Notes under the pieces: generated by a model | Told to the model about the DNA's origin: nothing | The model's input: the letters and a program-made list of their open reading frames with translations, nothing else | Database searches by the model: none | Made by a program: the position numbers and the translations under genes | In this document: positions 51,929 to 60,804 of the stretch, one piece after another | How the letters are laid out: every line of letters starts with the position of its first letter | How positions within the stretch are numbered: position 1 is the first letter of the stretch | Source of the DNA: CAYHVK01 sp964360255 | GTDB lineage: Bacteria; Bdellovibrionota; Bdellovibrionia; Bdellovibrionales; UBA1609 | Assembly (NCBI GenBank): GCA_964360255.1 | Contig: CAYHVK010000007.1 | Location: 62,001-126,000, forward strand | Reading direction: 5' to 3' | DNA: 64,000 bases

Positions 51929-53446
51929 ATGATCCAAGTCCATTTATCTCAATCTAAAAAAGTTACTACAAAGAGTTCGACATTAGTCCTGTTTGTTCAA
52001 GAGAAGAATAAGAAATTCAATGTGATGGGAGCCTCGCGCGAACTCGCTGGATTCGTATCAAATCTAGAAGCGGACGGCGTTCAATTCGCCGATCTCAAAA
52101 AAGGTCTCCTTTTTCGCAATAATACGGCCAGCGAATTTAAAAATATTTTAGTCGTTGGTCGCGGACCAGAAAAAGACAAAGAAACTTTTCGTCGTCTAGC
52201 TGCCACGATCTACCAAAGTCTCAAAACGAACAAACTTTTTGAGTCAGCCATTCATATAGAAGGTCTAGGGGCTTCGGGCAAAACTGCTGGCGATGTCGTA
52301 GAAGCTTTGACTGAAGGGCTTTTGCTGACGGCTTATGAATTCAAAGATTATAAAACGAAACCTAAAGACGATAAGGCGACCCCTAAAAAAGAAGACACCT
52401 TCAACATTCATCTTCTTGTTGATGGCTCTCTCAATTCGGCACAAGTGAAAAAAGGCTTCGAAACTGGTGAGACGCTCGCTGAGACCGTGAACTTTGTTCG
52501 TCGCTTAGGCGATCAGCCGGGCAATATGATGACCCCTGAGGTTTTAGCTGACGAAACAGCGAAAGCCGCTAAGGGCTCAGGTTTGAAAGTAACAATTTGG
52601 AATAAAGAAAAAATTAAAAAAGAGCGCATGGGCGGACTTTACGGAGTTTCTCTCGGTAGCGATGTAGACCCACGTTTTATTATCATGGAATACAATGGCG
52701 CCGCGAAATCAAAAGCCCCTGTTGTGTTTGTGGGTAAGGGCTTAACGTTCGATTCTGGCGGCATTTCAATTAAGCCATCCGGCGGAATGGAAGAGATGAT
52801 CTACGATATGTGCGGTGGCGCTAACGTGATCGGAACTCTTCTTGCGATTGCTCGCTTGAAGTTGAAAGTAAATGCCATTGGACTTGTGCCTTCGACCGAA
52901 AATATGCCGGGTCCTCTTGCAAACAAACCAGGCGATATCCTTACCGCTCGTAACGGTAAAACTGTTGAAGTGTATAACACCGATGCCGAAGGCCGTTTGA
53001 TTTTGATGGATGCGCTTTCATATGCGAGCGAACTCAAGCCAGCAGCGATTTTCGATGCTGCTACATTAACCGGCGCCATGGTTGTGGCTCTCGGTAACTC
53101 CTACACAGGCTTCTTCACTCGCAATCAGAAGTTAGTAAAAACGATTCAAACAGCTGCCGATGCGGCTGGTGAATGGGTTTGGCCAATGCCGATCAACGAT
53201 CATCACCTTGAAGATATGAAGGGTTTGCACGCCGATCTTTGCAATATCTCTTCAAGCAAAGGCGCTGGTAGCTCAACTGCTGCCGCCTTCCTAGAGCAGT
53301 TTGTTGAAAAAGACATTCCTTGGGCCCACTTCGACATCGCCGGCACAGCTTGGCATGTGGGCAACCGCGTGCCTTATTGCCCTCGCAAAGGAGCCTCTGG
53401 GGTTATGGTTCGGACCTTCGTCGAGCTCGCTAAGAATTACGCGTAG
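51929..53446 (+). CDS. pepA: Leucyl aminopeptidase (M17)
   Basis: Cytosolic zinc/manganese exopeptidase of the PepA family. The signature NTDAEGRL is at residues 350-357; upstream GKGLTFDSGGISIKPS and downstream DAATLTGAMVVALGN match the metal and substrate site. 505 residues. The ATG is at 51929 with GGGGTG upstream. It is divergent from clpP across a 153-base spacer. The intrinsic terminator at 53468 follows. Confidence 0.95.
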   Translation: MIQVHLSQSKKVTTKSSTLVLFVQEKNKKFNVMGASRELAGFVSNLEADGVQFADLKKGLLFRNNTASEFKNILVVGRGPEKDKETFRRLAATIYQSLKTNKLFESAIHIEGLGASGKTAGDVVEALTEGLLLTAYEFKDYKTKPKDDKATPKKEDTFNIHLLVDGSLNSAQVKKGFETGETLAETVNFVRRLGDQPGNMMTPEVLADETAKAAKGSGLKVTIWNKEKIKKERMGGLYGVSLGSDVDPRFIIMEYNGAAKSKAPVVFVGKGLTFDSGGISIKPSGGMEEMIYDMCGGANVIGTLLAIARLKLKVNAIGLVPSTENMPGPLANKPGDILTARNGKTVEVYNTDAEGRLILMDALSYASELKPAAIFDAATLTGAMVVALGNSYTGFFTRNQKLVKTIQTAADAAGEWVWPMPINDHHLEDMKGLHADLCNISSSKGAGSSTAAAFLEQFVEKDIPWAHFDIAGTAWHVGNRVPYCPRKGASGVMVRTFVELAKNYA

Positions 53447-53467
53447 TTTTCACTCATAAATACCGAT

Positions 53468-53510
53468 AAAAAAGCCATGAAGAGTACATCAACTCGCATG
53501 GCTTTTTTTT
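53468..53510 (+). terminator. Terminator of pepA that also contains the start of the next gene
   Basis: AAAAAAGCCATG (53468-53479) and CATGGCTTTTTT (53497-53508) form a perfect 12-bp stem with a 17-base loop, followed by more T. The ATG at 53477 and another at 53498, the two possible starts of the next gene, lie in the two arms. Confidence 0.75.
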
Positions 53511-54094
53511 CAGCCCTGGTGGCCATTCCGCTGGTGCTCGTTCTATTTCGTGCGGGCCAAACTATTTGGGAGAAAAATTCTGATCGCGGCCCCGCCTCGA
53601 TAGATCTTTCGCACCTTGATGGCGATTCATTTATTAGTGCTGCTCGCCTCAGAATTATTGAAGGCCTCGATATTCAAGCTCAAGATATGCAACACGCTAT
53701 AACGGCTGGTCATTTTCAAGATGATGGCGGCTCTATTTGCAAAACTTATGATCGAATTGAATTTGTTTTTGCCGCTGACGACAGTGTCGTGAGTGGTGAG
53801 CCTATTTTAATGAAAGTGCGGGGCGATTGTTTGGCCGATATCGACGCCTCACAGCTCTCCTCACTAACTATTCCTTATCGTAAAATTTTGGTTGAGAAAC
53901 CAAGCGAGACGACAATTCAGGTTCTTGACCGCAATAAAACTGAAATTAGCTTCTTCAACATGGGCGATAGCTGGCCGAGAAGTTGGTCGCTGAAATCCGT
54001 TCGTATTTTCAATGATTCAAAACAAATTTCTGTAAATGACAGAGAAATTTTCGGACTTCGTGGCCGCCCCGTTCAAATCAAGTGGCCTAACTAA
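53477..54094 (+). CDS. Hypothetical protein with N-terminal membrane anchor
   Basis: A 205-residue protein with one hydrophobic segment (MAFFSALVAIPLVLVLF) near the start and a mostly polar remainder; two cysteines (CKTYD and RGDCLAD) may pair, so the C-terminal part is likely outside the membrane. No family is recognised. Starts at 53477 or 53498 are possible; both lie inside the terminator hairpin of pepA and lack a clear Shine-Dalgarno sequence, so expression may depend on melting of the hairpin. Confidence 0.55.
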   Translation: MKSTSTRMAFFSALVAIPLVLVLFRAGQTIWEKNSDRGPASIDLSHLDGDSFISAARLRIIEGLDIQAQDMQHAITAGHFQDDGGSICKTYDRIEFVFAADDSVVSGEPILMKVRGDCLADIDASQLSSLTIPYRKILVEKPSETTIQVLDRNKTEISFFNMGDSWPRSWSLKSVRIFNDSKQISVNDREIFGLRGRPVQIKWPN

Positions 54095-54101
54095 TTCTAA
54101 A

Positions 54102-54683
54102 TTACTTTAAAATTTCTTGGCGAAGAGCTTCGCGTTCGGCTGATACAGTCGCTGCTTTTACATCTAGCACGGCACTAAACTGTGCCAGCTCTTCATCTGA
54201 CATTTTATCAAAATCACGCATATTGTTGATGTCTCGAGCATCAGCAACTAACTTCATTCCGTTGAAAACAGAGTAGCCGAATCCAGTCCATGAACCCGCT
54301 AGAGCTACTAATCCAATAGCGGCACGACGAAGCGAGGTTGCTGTTTTGCTATAGCGAGTTGCGACTCCATTAAGAACAATTGAGGCCACTGTATTTAAGG
54401 TCATTTGCGATCCGTGATGAGCCGCTTCAAGCATTTTTCTACGAACTGCTTCTTTACGAAAAGCTTCTTTGCGCGAAGAACTGTGCAAATAGCTGGTTAA
54501 CAATAATTTCTTATAAGCTAGATCTTGAAGTTCTGCTGTAAGAACTCCAATTTTGTGTACTTTAAGATTGAATTCGCGAGCCTTAGTGTCGACATCGCTG
54601 TCTGCAGCTAAAGTTATTGCAGCGGGCATCTGCAAAGCTGCAGATAGAGTTAAAATGGCACATAAAAAGCGAATCACCTTCAC
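54102..54683 (-). CDS. Secreted hypothetical protein
   Basis: Signal peptide (residues 1-27, AILTLSAALQMPAAITLAA), then a mainly helical protein of about 165 residues with an amphipathic central helix (RRAAIGLVALAGSWTGFGY) and an acidic C terminus. No known motif. Convergent with the preceding gene, whose stop is 7 bases away. The 178 bases that follow up to the 54862 gene hold no clear gene. Confidence 0.55.
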   Translation of the reverse strand: MKVIRFLCAILTLSAALQMPAAITLAADSDVDTKAREFNLKVHKIGVLTAELQDLAYKKLLLTSYLHSSSRKEAFRKEAVRRKMLEAAHHGSQMTLNTVASIVLNGVATRYSKTATSLRRAAIGLVALAGSWTGFGYSVFNGMKLVADARDINNMRDFDKMSDEELAQFSAVLDVKAATVSAEREALRQEILK

Positions 54684-54861
54684 GGGTCCTCCGGCATTTA
54701 GTTATATAGGCGAGACGAATAGAGCAATCTCTAAGCCATTGGATAGCATTCTAAAAGCCCACTTAAATTCTATGTATTTGAGCTGAGCCTATGAGTGAGC
54801 CGCAATTTTACGAGGTATAAACTTGTATATGTAGAAAAGTAAAAGCCAACGACAAAAAAGG

Positions 54862-55695
54862 TTAGTTTATAACATAGCCGTAGTTCGCCTTGAGCTTAAA
54901 GCCCGAATGAGAACAATCGGCTATTTCGTCTTTATCGCCTGTGACGATCATTGTGTAGCGCTGATTGGGGCCGACTCCGCGAGAGCCCAACCACTGAGCC
55001 AAGGGCGGACTCAATTTAAAGTAGGGGCTGGTTTCATCCGAAATATTGCAGGTTGAAAGCGTAATATCGCGGCCGATGCAATACTCTCGGCTATCCGTTT
55101 CAGATAGTGCGGCAGGTCGTCTTGCCCCTAAGATACGCGACCAATCATAGAGATAATATCTAACTTCTTGATCTGCTGAAATTTGAGTTTTGTCTTCTCT
55201 GAAAAATTTGAATAGAAATTCGGCGTCTGTTGAAAGAATGATTCCGTTCAAAGTGAGAATGTAGAAATCTTGATATTTAAGAGCTTCTTTTCCCGGATCA
55301 ATTTTTATATCAAGTGAACAAATCACAGCTTTTTCTGGCAAGTTGGCCACTCGCAACTGCTCGTATCTCGCCATGAGTTGCCCCACGCGCGGAGCTAAAT
55401 TATCCCCTCGTGACCAGGGACAATTAGTTTTGCGCTCTTCGGTTGGTGCCGGAGGTACAAAATCTAAAACCACCTCTTCGTATTTAAGGGATTTATTTTT
55501 TATCGCCGAATCACATATCCCGCTAATTTCTTTATAAGAGTATGTACTGATCTCGCGAATAAGATCTTCGCTGTCTTCTGTGCTAACTGTATGGCCCGAG
55601 ATATTGGTTTTATCGTAGATAGAATTCATCCAAAGGGCGAAACCCAGAGCAATAAATGCGACGACTAACTTCATCAGGCTTTTTTTTGAACGCAT
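54862..55695 (-). CDS. Single-pass membrane protein of unknown function
   Basis: An N-terminal membrane helix (LVVAFIALGFALWMNSIYD) followed by about 245 residues with a conserved-looking YCIGRDITLSTCN region and five or six cysteines. Starts at 55695 or seven codons downstream are possible. No family is recognised. It is 3 bases after gshA and therefore the last gene of the operon that begins with the ArsA-like ATPase genes. The extracytoplasmic domain could accept a product of the ATPases. Confidence 0.6.
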   Translation of the reverse strand: MRSKKSLMKLVVAFIALGFALWMNSIYDKTNISGHTVSTEDSEDLIREISTYSYKEISGICDSAIKNKSLKYEEVVLDFVPPAPTEERKTNCPWSRGDNLAPRVGQLMARYEQLRVANLPEKAVICSLDIKIDPGKEALKYQDFYILTLNGIILSTDAEFLFKFFREDKTQISADQEVRYYLYDWSRILGARRPAALSETDSREYCIGRDITLSTCNISDETSPYFKLSPPLAQWLGSRGVGPNQRYTMIVTGDKDEIADCSHSGFKLKANYGYVIN

Positions 55696-55698
55696 CCT

Positions 55699-56943
55699 TT
55701 AAAGACCTTTATATTCCATAAACGCAACACCCGCTTTTTTTGCCTCAAGCGCAATTGAAAGTACGCTCAGCTTCGACATCCAACCGTAAACGTTTTCCAT
55801 GGGGCAACCTGAGAGGTTCAGCTCTAAATCGCTCATGCACATTTTTTTATAAACAGCACCTGGGCTATTAAGGCTTTCTTCTGGGCCTTTTTGATTGTGC
55901 GTACGCAAGAAACCGCCCACCAGCTTACGGCCGATCATGTAAACGCAAGGTTCAGCGGTTTCAGCTTCGGTCGTAAATCGTGTTGGAATCCCCTCTTGAA
56001 TGATAAGGCTCTCAACATCACGCCCACCTTTAGCGGCTTTCATTTTTTTACGCGATTTATAAGTCCAGCTGCGAATTTCATCGGCATCATGAACTTGAAC
56101 AACCGCTAAGCCATAAGTACCCGCGATGTTTTTTAGAAACACAAAAGGTTTCTGCTCGATTCCTAAACGGGCATAGGACACTTTAAGTTCATCAATAAAA
56201 GTTTGAACTTTGTCAGCCAACTCGCCACGACTTTTTTCATCATCAACATCGAAGCCATCAAAGCGTTGTGTTTTGACTTGCATATGCTCGGGCGCAATTC
56301 CGATAAGTTTCGAGAACTCGCCAGCCAATTCATTGTACTGAACGAAAAATTCGTCTTTTCTCCTCTTATACCAACCTAACTCATGCGGTGGGTTCATGGG
56401 AGTTTTTAAATTCAAGCTCCACTCCGGGTAGCTGAGAGAGAAATCGTTGTTACAAATAATCAGATCGGCTTTTTTGCCGTCCGACCAAATTTCACCATTT
56501 TTATTCTCACTGCCATAAACCATGATTTTAGCACCGGTCATAGACTGTGCTTCAAATGGAGCCTCAAGAGTTTTAGGCCAACACACTAAAACTTCGTAAC
56601 CTGCGCCCGCGAGAATTTTCTGAATGGAATTTACGTTCTCCCAGTAATAAGGATTTGCCGTATGCTCTTCAGCAACTAAAAAAATGTGCTGGCCAACTGA
56701 TGTGTAATGAGACTTTAAATATTCAAAGGCGACTTGTGCCGCCGACTCTTTATCCTGTTGGCAGATATTATTGAATCCCGCCGGAAAGATATTGGCATCC
56801 ACAGGAACCACCTTCAGGCCAGAATCCCGAATGTCGTAACTTGAGTAAAATGGAAACGCTAAACCTTCGCTTTTCTTTTTAAACCACTGATCTACGGCGT
56901 CGCAATTATCGACGATTTTCTGGTGAATTTGATCTTGAATCAT
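55699..56943 (-). CDS. gshA: Glutamate-cysteine ligase, TIGR02049 type
   Basis: First enzyme of glutathione synthesis: ATP-dependent ligation of Glu and Cys. The segment FPFYSSYDIRDSGLKVVPVDANIFPAGFNN is diagnostic of the Acidithiobacillus-type family (TIGR02049), which is unrelated to the E. coli GshA. A C-terminal segment with ...SRKKMKAAKGGRDVESLIIQEG is also conserved. 414 residues. No gshB is in the window. Its start overlaps the EI24 gene by 4 bases (ATGA). The reason for its place in this operon is unclear. Confidence 0.85.
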   Translation of the reverse strand: MIQDQIHQKIVDNCDAVDQWFKKKSEGLAFPFYSSYDIRDSGLKVVPVDANIFPAGFNNICQQDKESAAQVAFEYLKSHYTSVGQHIFLVAEEHTANPYYWENVNSIQKILAGAGYEVLVCWPKTLEAPFEAQSMTGAKIMVYGSENKNGEIWSDGKKADLIICNNDFSLSYPEWSLNLKTPMNPPHELGWYKRRKDEFFVQYNELAGEFSKLIGIAPEHMQVKTQRFDGFDVDDEKSRGELADKVQTFIDELKVSYARLGIEQKPFVFLKNIAGTYGLAVVQVHDADEIRSWTYKSRKKMKAAKGGRDVESLIIQEGIPTRFTTEAETAEPCVYMIGRKLVGGFLRTHNQKGPEESLNSPGAVYKKMCMSDLELNLSGCPMENVYGWMSKLSVLSIALEAKKAGVAFMEYKGL

Positions 56944-57695
56944 GTATTACGGACCTCGACCCGCTTATATACGAGAGCACTACTTCCAACTACAGCTGCT
57001 GGCATAATAAGCAAGATGAGTCCGGGTATAACAAGTGTCAAGCCGACACACATAGACAATCCGAAGAATTCTATGAAGTGCCGCTTATAGAATTTGAGAC
57101 GTTCTTTAAATGAGTAGCCTAAGATTTCCAAACTATAATCCGCGCTATCTGTAGCAATAACAAAGAAGAGAAATGCACTTACAAGAATATTAAGACCTGG
57201 AATAAATAGAGTCGTAAGAAACAAGGTTGTGCCGATGATTGAAAAAAATAGAGCCTTCACAATCGACGCCATAATCATTTTAAAAATAACTGAAGAACCA
57301 CTTCGAGCTTTTATAACCTGACTCCCCGTCACGACGAGAGTTTTTTCAGCCAGTACAGAGTACACCGGCGCTGCAAATATTTGAGTGAACCAATAAGAAA
57401 GATAAACGTTCAGAATGATAAAGAGCAGCCCGGCTATAAAAACGAGTGGATAATAAAAATATCCCGACTTGTTTCCATCCACTTGCATTTTTTGCTGAAT
57501 CAGCCATTCAATTGCGCTTGGTATATAAAGTATGGTGAGCGCAAATCCGATGATCAGGATGAGGAGGCCAATGAGAAATGGCACAATAGACCATTTCTTT
57601 AAATCATTATTCTTGGTGATCAAGGTCATCCCATTAAAAATGATAAAAAACCCATTTAGAAAACGCTCGATAATTCCGCCCGCCTGATTCTTCAT
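56940..57695 (-). CDS. EI24/CysZ-like membrane protein
   Basis: About 251 residues, four to six membrane segments. The first part (NDLKKWSIVPFLIGLLILIIG) and the later YSLEILGYSFKERLKFYKRHFIEFFGL fit the EI24 family, in which CysZ is a sulfate carrier. A sulfate role would match the gshA gene next to it, as cysteine is needed for glutathione, but no sulfate-specific residue can be seen. It overlaps both neighbours by 4 bases. Confidence 0.7.
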   Translation of the reverse strand: MKNQAGGIIERFLNGFFIIFNGMTLITKNNDLKKWSIVPFLIGLLILIIGFALTILYIPSAIEWLIQQKMQVDGNKSGYFYYPLVFIAGLLFIILNVYLSYWFTQIFAAPVYSVLAEKTLVVTGSQVIKARSGSSVIFKMIMASIVKALFFSIIGTTLFLTTLFIPGLNILVSAFLFFVIATDSADYSLEILGYSFKERLKFYKRHFIEFFGLSMCVGLTLVIPGLILLIMPAAVVGSSALVYKRVEVRNT

Positions 57696-58777
57696 TTCTT
57701 CTTTTCTTTTTTAGGTAAATCTTGGCGAAGAGCGCCCGCTTTCTTAGCCTCTTCTGTTAACGACGTACCCACTCGATTGGTAGCTAAAAAATTCTGAATT
57801 TGCTTCTCCGTTTTATTTAACGTAGTCATCACTGAGTTTGTCGCAGGCTTTTGCGCTGAGCCCGGAGTTTTCTCGCGGTAGAGCTGACGTAAAGCCACTA
57901 AAGCTTGATTGGCTACATCGCGTTTTTCTGACTCAAACTCACGCTGCTGAATATCATCGGACCCTGCTGGTGCGGGTTTATCGAGATAAACCCAAACGTT
58001 TTTATAAGCATCTTCTAATTGCACCGCCGCCAATTCAGACCAGTTCTCTGCCCCAATTTCTAAGGCGCGGTAGAGATAGCCCTGCAAAGACTGAACTGTT
58101 GTATAGTAATCGTTGCCGGTCATTTTTTCCGGGTTGATGTGGCTCATATTGCCCATGTAGTAAAGCGTCTTAGCCAGAAGCGGCTTTTGCTTTTCAGACA
58201 TATTCTTACCAATTATTTTTCGGTAACCCATCTCAGCTTCTTTAAAATAACGATCGGCTAACTTTTTATTTCCTTCTCGGGCATAAGCCGCTGCTAAACG
58301 GGCAGGAATCTCGGCATCCGCACTTTCAGTAGGAAGAAAACGTTTGTTGCGATACAGCTCCACCAAATTCACGATGGCGAGTTTATCTTGGCCCTGGCAA
58401 GTGAGCATTTCACTGAGACGCAAGCGCGCCAGTGCCTGGGTTTCAGGAGCTTTATTATTAGTCACACGAATGACTTGGCGATAACGTTCTCCGGCCGTAA
58501 TACAATCACCCATGGATTGATAGGCCACACCGGCATTCAAAAGAATAAAGTAATCGAGCTGATTTACGGGCTTATCTACGCGAAGGCGGTCGTAAGCTTT
58601 CGCTGCATCTTCATATCTTTTATTATCAAGAAGCTGATTCGCCTCTTCAAATTTATTCTGCACCTCTTGATTGTCTCGCGCGATTTGAGCTTTCGGAGCC
58701 GACGAGCAACCCGCCTGAGAGATAAATCCGCTGAGAGCTAATACACTACAAATGAGTTTGATTGCGTTCGATTTCAT
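57692..58777 (-). CDS. TPR lipoprotein
   Basis: A lipobox (SQAGC) follows a 22-residue signal sequence, so the protein is lipid-anchored. The mature part holds several TPR-like units (QLDYFILLNAGVAYQSMGDC, IPARLAAAYAREGNKKLADRYFKEAE), and the C-terminal 60 residues are a charged linker ending in a Lys-rich tail (PKKEKKK). A scaffold in the periplasm facing the envelope is likely. The start overlaps the ArsA-like gene by 32 bases. Confidence 0.75.
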   Translation of the reverse strand: MKSNAIKLICSVLALSGFISQAGCSSAPKAQIARDNQEVQNKFEEANQLLDNKRYEDAAKAYDRLRVDKPVNQLDYFILLNAGVAYQSMGDCITAGERYRQVIRVTNNKAPETQALARLRLSEMLTCQGQDKLAIVNLVELYRNKRFLPTESADAEIPARLAAAYAREGNKKLADRYFKEAEMGYRKIIGKNMSEKQKPLLAKTLYYMGNMSHINPEKMTGNDYYTTVQSLQGYLYRALEIGAENWSELAAVQLEDAYKNVWVYLDKPAPAGSDDIQQREFESEKRDVANQALVALRQLYREKTPGSAQKPATNSVMTTLNKTEKQIQNFLATNRVGTSLTEEAKKAGALRQDLPKKEKKK

Positions 58778-59834
58778 CTGCGACCCTTTCGAGACTTTTT
58801 GTTCCGACCATATCCATATTAAAATCTGAAATTTTGAAAACTGGTACTTTTTGTCGCCATTTTTCTACAAACTTTTCATAAATCGAGCGGCGTGCCACGT
58901 GATATTGACGAAATTGTTCGGCCAGATCATTGAAGCGACCCATAAAACCTTCATTGCTCTGAACCATATCGCCCTCTGGCCAATCTGGCAGAGCCCGATT
59001 GATAATAACGCCGGCAAGCTTAAAATTGCGTTGTGTGATGTAAACATTTAAATCTTCAGCCTCTTGCAACTTCACTTCATCAAACCCAGTTACGAGCAGG
59101 AATCCGGTATCAGTAGATTTTAAAATTTCTTGCACTTCAGAGGTCTTAACTAAAATTTGCTCTTGCACTGTTTGAATGCTTGAGAAAAAATCAGAGAGTT
59201 CGTTCATAAATTTTGAACCCGTAATCTTCTCAAGAACACTGAGTACGGTGCGGGTTCCTTTAGAAACCATTCTGCGAATAAGACTCACATTTTCAATATC
59301 GCCCAAAAACCAGCGGACGATTCCTTCTTGAAAAAGAGCTTCAAGTTTTTGTGGCGCCTGCAAGAAGTCGACGGCGTGCTGCGCGGGTGGAGTATCAAGA
59401 ATTACAAGATCGTAATCTTTCGATTCAACGATTCGAGTGAGCTGTAAAAGAGCAGTGAACTCTTGCGAGCCATTCAAAGTCGTAGAGAGAAGTTGGTAGA
59501 GACGATTGCGCACAAGCTTATCGGCAAGGCCTGGGTGCTTAGCTGCTTTACGAATGAAATCTTCAAAAATCTCTTCTGAAACGAGGAGGCTGGCATCAAG
59601 GCGCCCCTTATAGTTTTGGTTAGGAACCTTAACAATTCTGCTGGTCGTCTCTGCCAAACCCAAAGCTTCACGAAGACGCAGAGACGGGTCAATTGTCATA
59701 ACCAGAACTTTTAACCCTCGTCGCGCCGCTAAAACACCAAGGCTGGCTGAAAGCGTGGTTTTGCCCACTCCTCCACTGCCCATACAAATCAAAACTTTTC
59801 GTTGTTGAAGAATATCCAACAAGGTTGTCGTCAT
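58746..59834 (-). CDS. ArsA/Get3-like ATPase lacking the signature lysine
   Basis: A P-loop ATPase of the signature-lysine family. The P-loop is GSGGVGKT at 19-26: the first Lys of the usual GKGGVGKT is Ser20. Switch I is intact (TIDPS, Asp49), and switch II has LDTPPAQHAVDFL. 362 residues, close to half-size ArsA or Get3. Get3 delivers membrane proteins, ArsA moves arsenite; neither is implied, since the Cys residues of the ArsA metal site are absent and no hydrophobic groove can be checked. It overlaps its partner gene by 4 bases and is encoded in the middle of a six-gene operon. Confidence 0.85.
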   Translation of the reverse strand: MTTTLLDILQQRKVLICMGSGGVGKTTLSASLGVLAARRGLKVLVMTIDPSLRLREALGLAETTSRIVKVPNQNYKGRLDASLLVSEEIFEDFIRKAAKHPGLADKLVRNRLYQLLSTTLNGSQEFTALLQLTRIVESKDYDLVILDTPPAQHAVDFLQAPQKLEALFQEGIVRWFLGDIENVSLIRRMVSKGTRTVLSVLEKITGSKFMNELSDFFSSIQTVQEQILVKTSEVQEILKSTDTGFLLVTGFDEVKLQEAEDLNVYITQRNFKLAGVIINRALPDWPEGDMVQSNEGFMGRFNDLAEQFRQYHVARRSIYEKFVEKWRQKVPVFKISDFNMDMVGTKSLERVADEIERNQTHL

Positions 59835-60739
59835 AAAAACTTCACCTTCTCAGAGATTTTACGAATCACATCCGCCGTGTGAACAGAAAGAATCAGTGGG
59901 ACTTTAATAATTTTAAACCCCGATTTTTCGAGACGAGTCAGTTCGGTGCGACTGCGCTCTTCTAAAACCTTTATATTATCTAAAAACCATTCACCCAATT
60001 TATTATTTTGTGTTTCAGCTTTTAAAGCGTTCAGCTGCTCACTGGTTAAATTAGAATCAAAGTGTTTGTTCGCCACAACAACTGCGGTTTGGCCAATCCA
60101 CTTTTTGAGTTCAGCCTGAAGCTCAAAAGTTTCTGAAACAGGCAACTCTTCAAGTAAACTCACGATAAAATAGTTCGTGTATTGCGGATCACTTAATACC
60201 TGCTGCATCGCCCGGCTCTGTTCACCCATTGGTCCCGCAGAAATCAATTCAGCAATTCCGATAGGCGCCTTAAGAAGGGCCATAAAATGACCCGTAGCAA
60301 AGCAGTCTACAACAATACGATCAAACTCAAGGGGCGGACCCCAATGGCGGATTCCGCTCGTAATTTTACCTAAAACAGCGAGTTCTTTAAGAGCCGGAGC
60401 CGCTTTGACAAAGGTTCGCATCACTTTATTATCGAAAAACAAATCGGCGAGCGCCTTGATCTTTACCAAGTACTGAACATACTCTTTTAGGCAGGTTTCA
60501 CCGCTCCAAAGCGCCAGATAGAGGTTTTTATCTAAGGGCGTGGGCTCATAACCTATGGTTTTCTTAATAGAATCTTTAAATACGTATTCATAAGAGCTGA
60601 TCTCCCCAAGTTCGACTAAAAGAGTTTTAAACCCTTGAGTAGCGCACTCCTGAGCCAGAGCTGCAGCGATGACGGACTTACCAACCCCACCTTTACCCGT
60701 AACCATATAAATTTTCTGCTGTTTTTGATTGGATGCCAC
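59831..60739 (-). CDS. ArsA/Get3-like ATPase with signature lysine but altered switch I
   Basis: The P-loop GKGGVGKS at 15-22 carries the signature Lys16. The switch I region, which in the partner reads TIDPS, is VELGEISS here, with no aspartate, while switch II is VVDCFATGHFMALL. 302 residues, shorter than its partner. First gene of the operon; its start is about 66 bases from the divergent tig gene, so promoters of both face each other there. The pair probably acts as a heterodimer in which Lys16 completes the site of the partner. Confidence 0.85.
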   Translation of the reverse strand: MASNQKQQKIYMVTGKGGVGKSVIAAALAQECATQGFKTLLVELGEISSYEYVFKDSIKKTIGYEPTPLDKNLYLALWSGETCLKEYVQYLVKIKALADLFFDNKVMRTFVKAAPALKELAVLGKITSGIRHWGPPLEFDRIVVDCFATGHFMALLKAPIGIAELISAGPMGEQSRAMQQVLSDPQYTNYFIVSLLEELPVSETFELQAELKKWIGQTAVVVANKHFDSNLTSEQLNALKAETQNNKLGEWFLDNIKVLEERSRTELTRLEKSGFKIIKVPLILSVHTADVIRKISEKVKFL

Positions 60740-60804
60740 GCGTTAATTTTCTTGCTTTCAGGGGTTTGGTTTCTTATAAGAATGACCTAATTCAAGGAGC
60801 AATA

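Noticed and set aside
60733..60804. N-terminal extension of trigger factor
   Set aside because: The extra 24 residues overlap the divergent ArsA-like gene start; AAGGAG is placed correctly for 60805.
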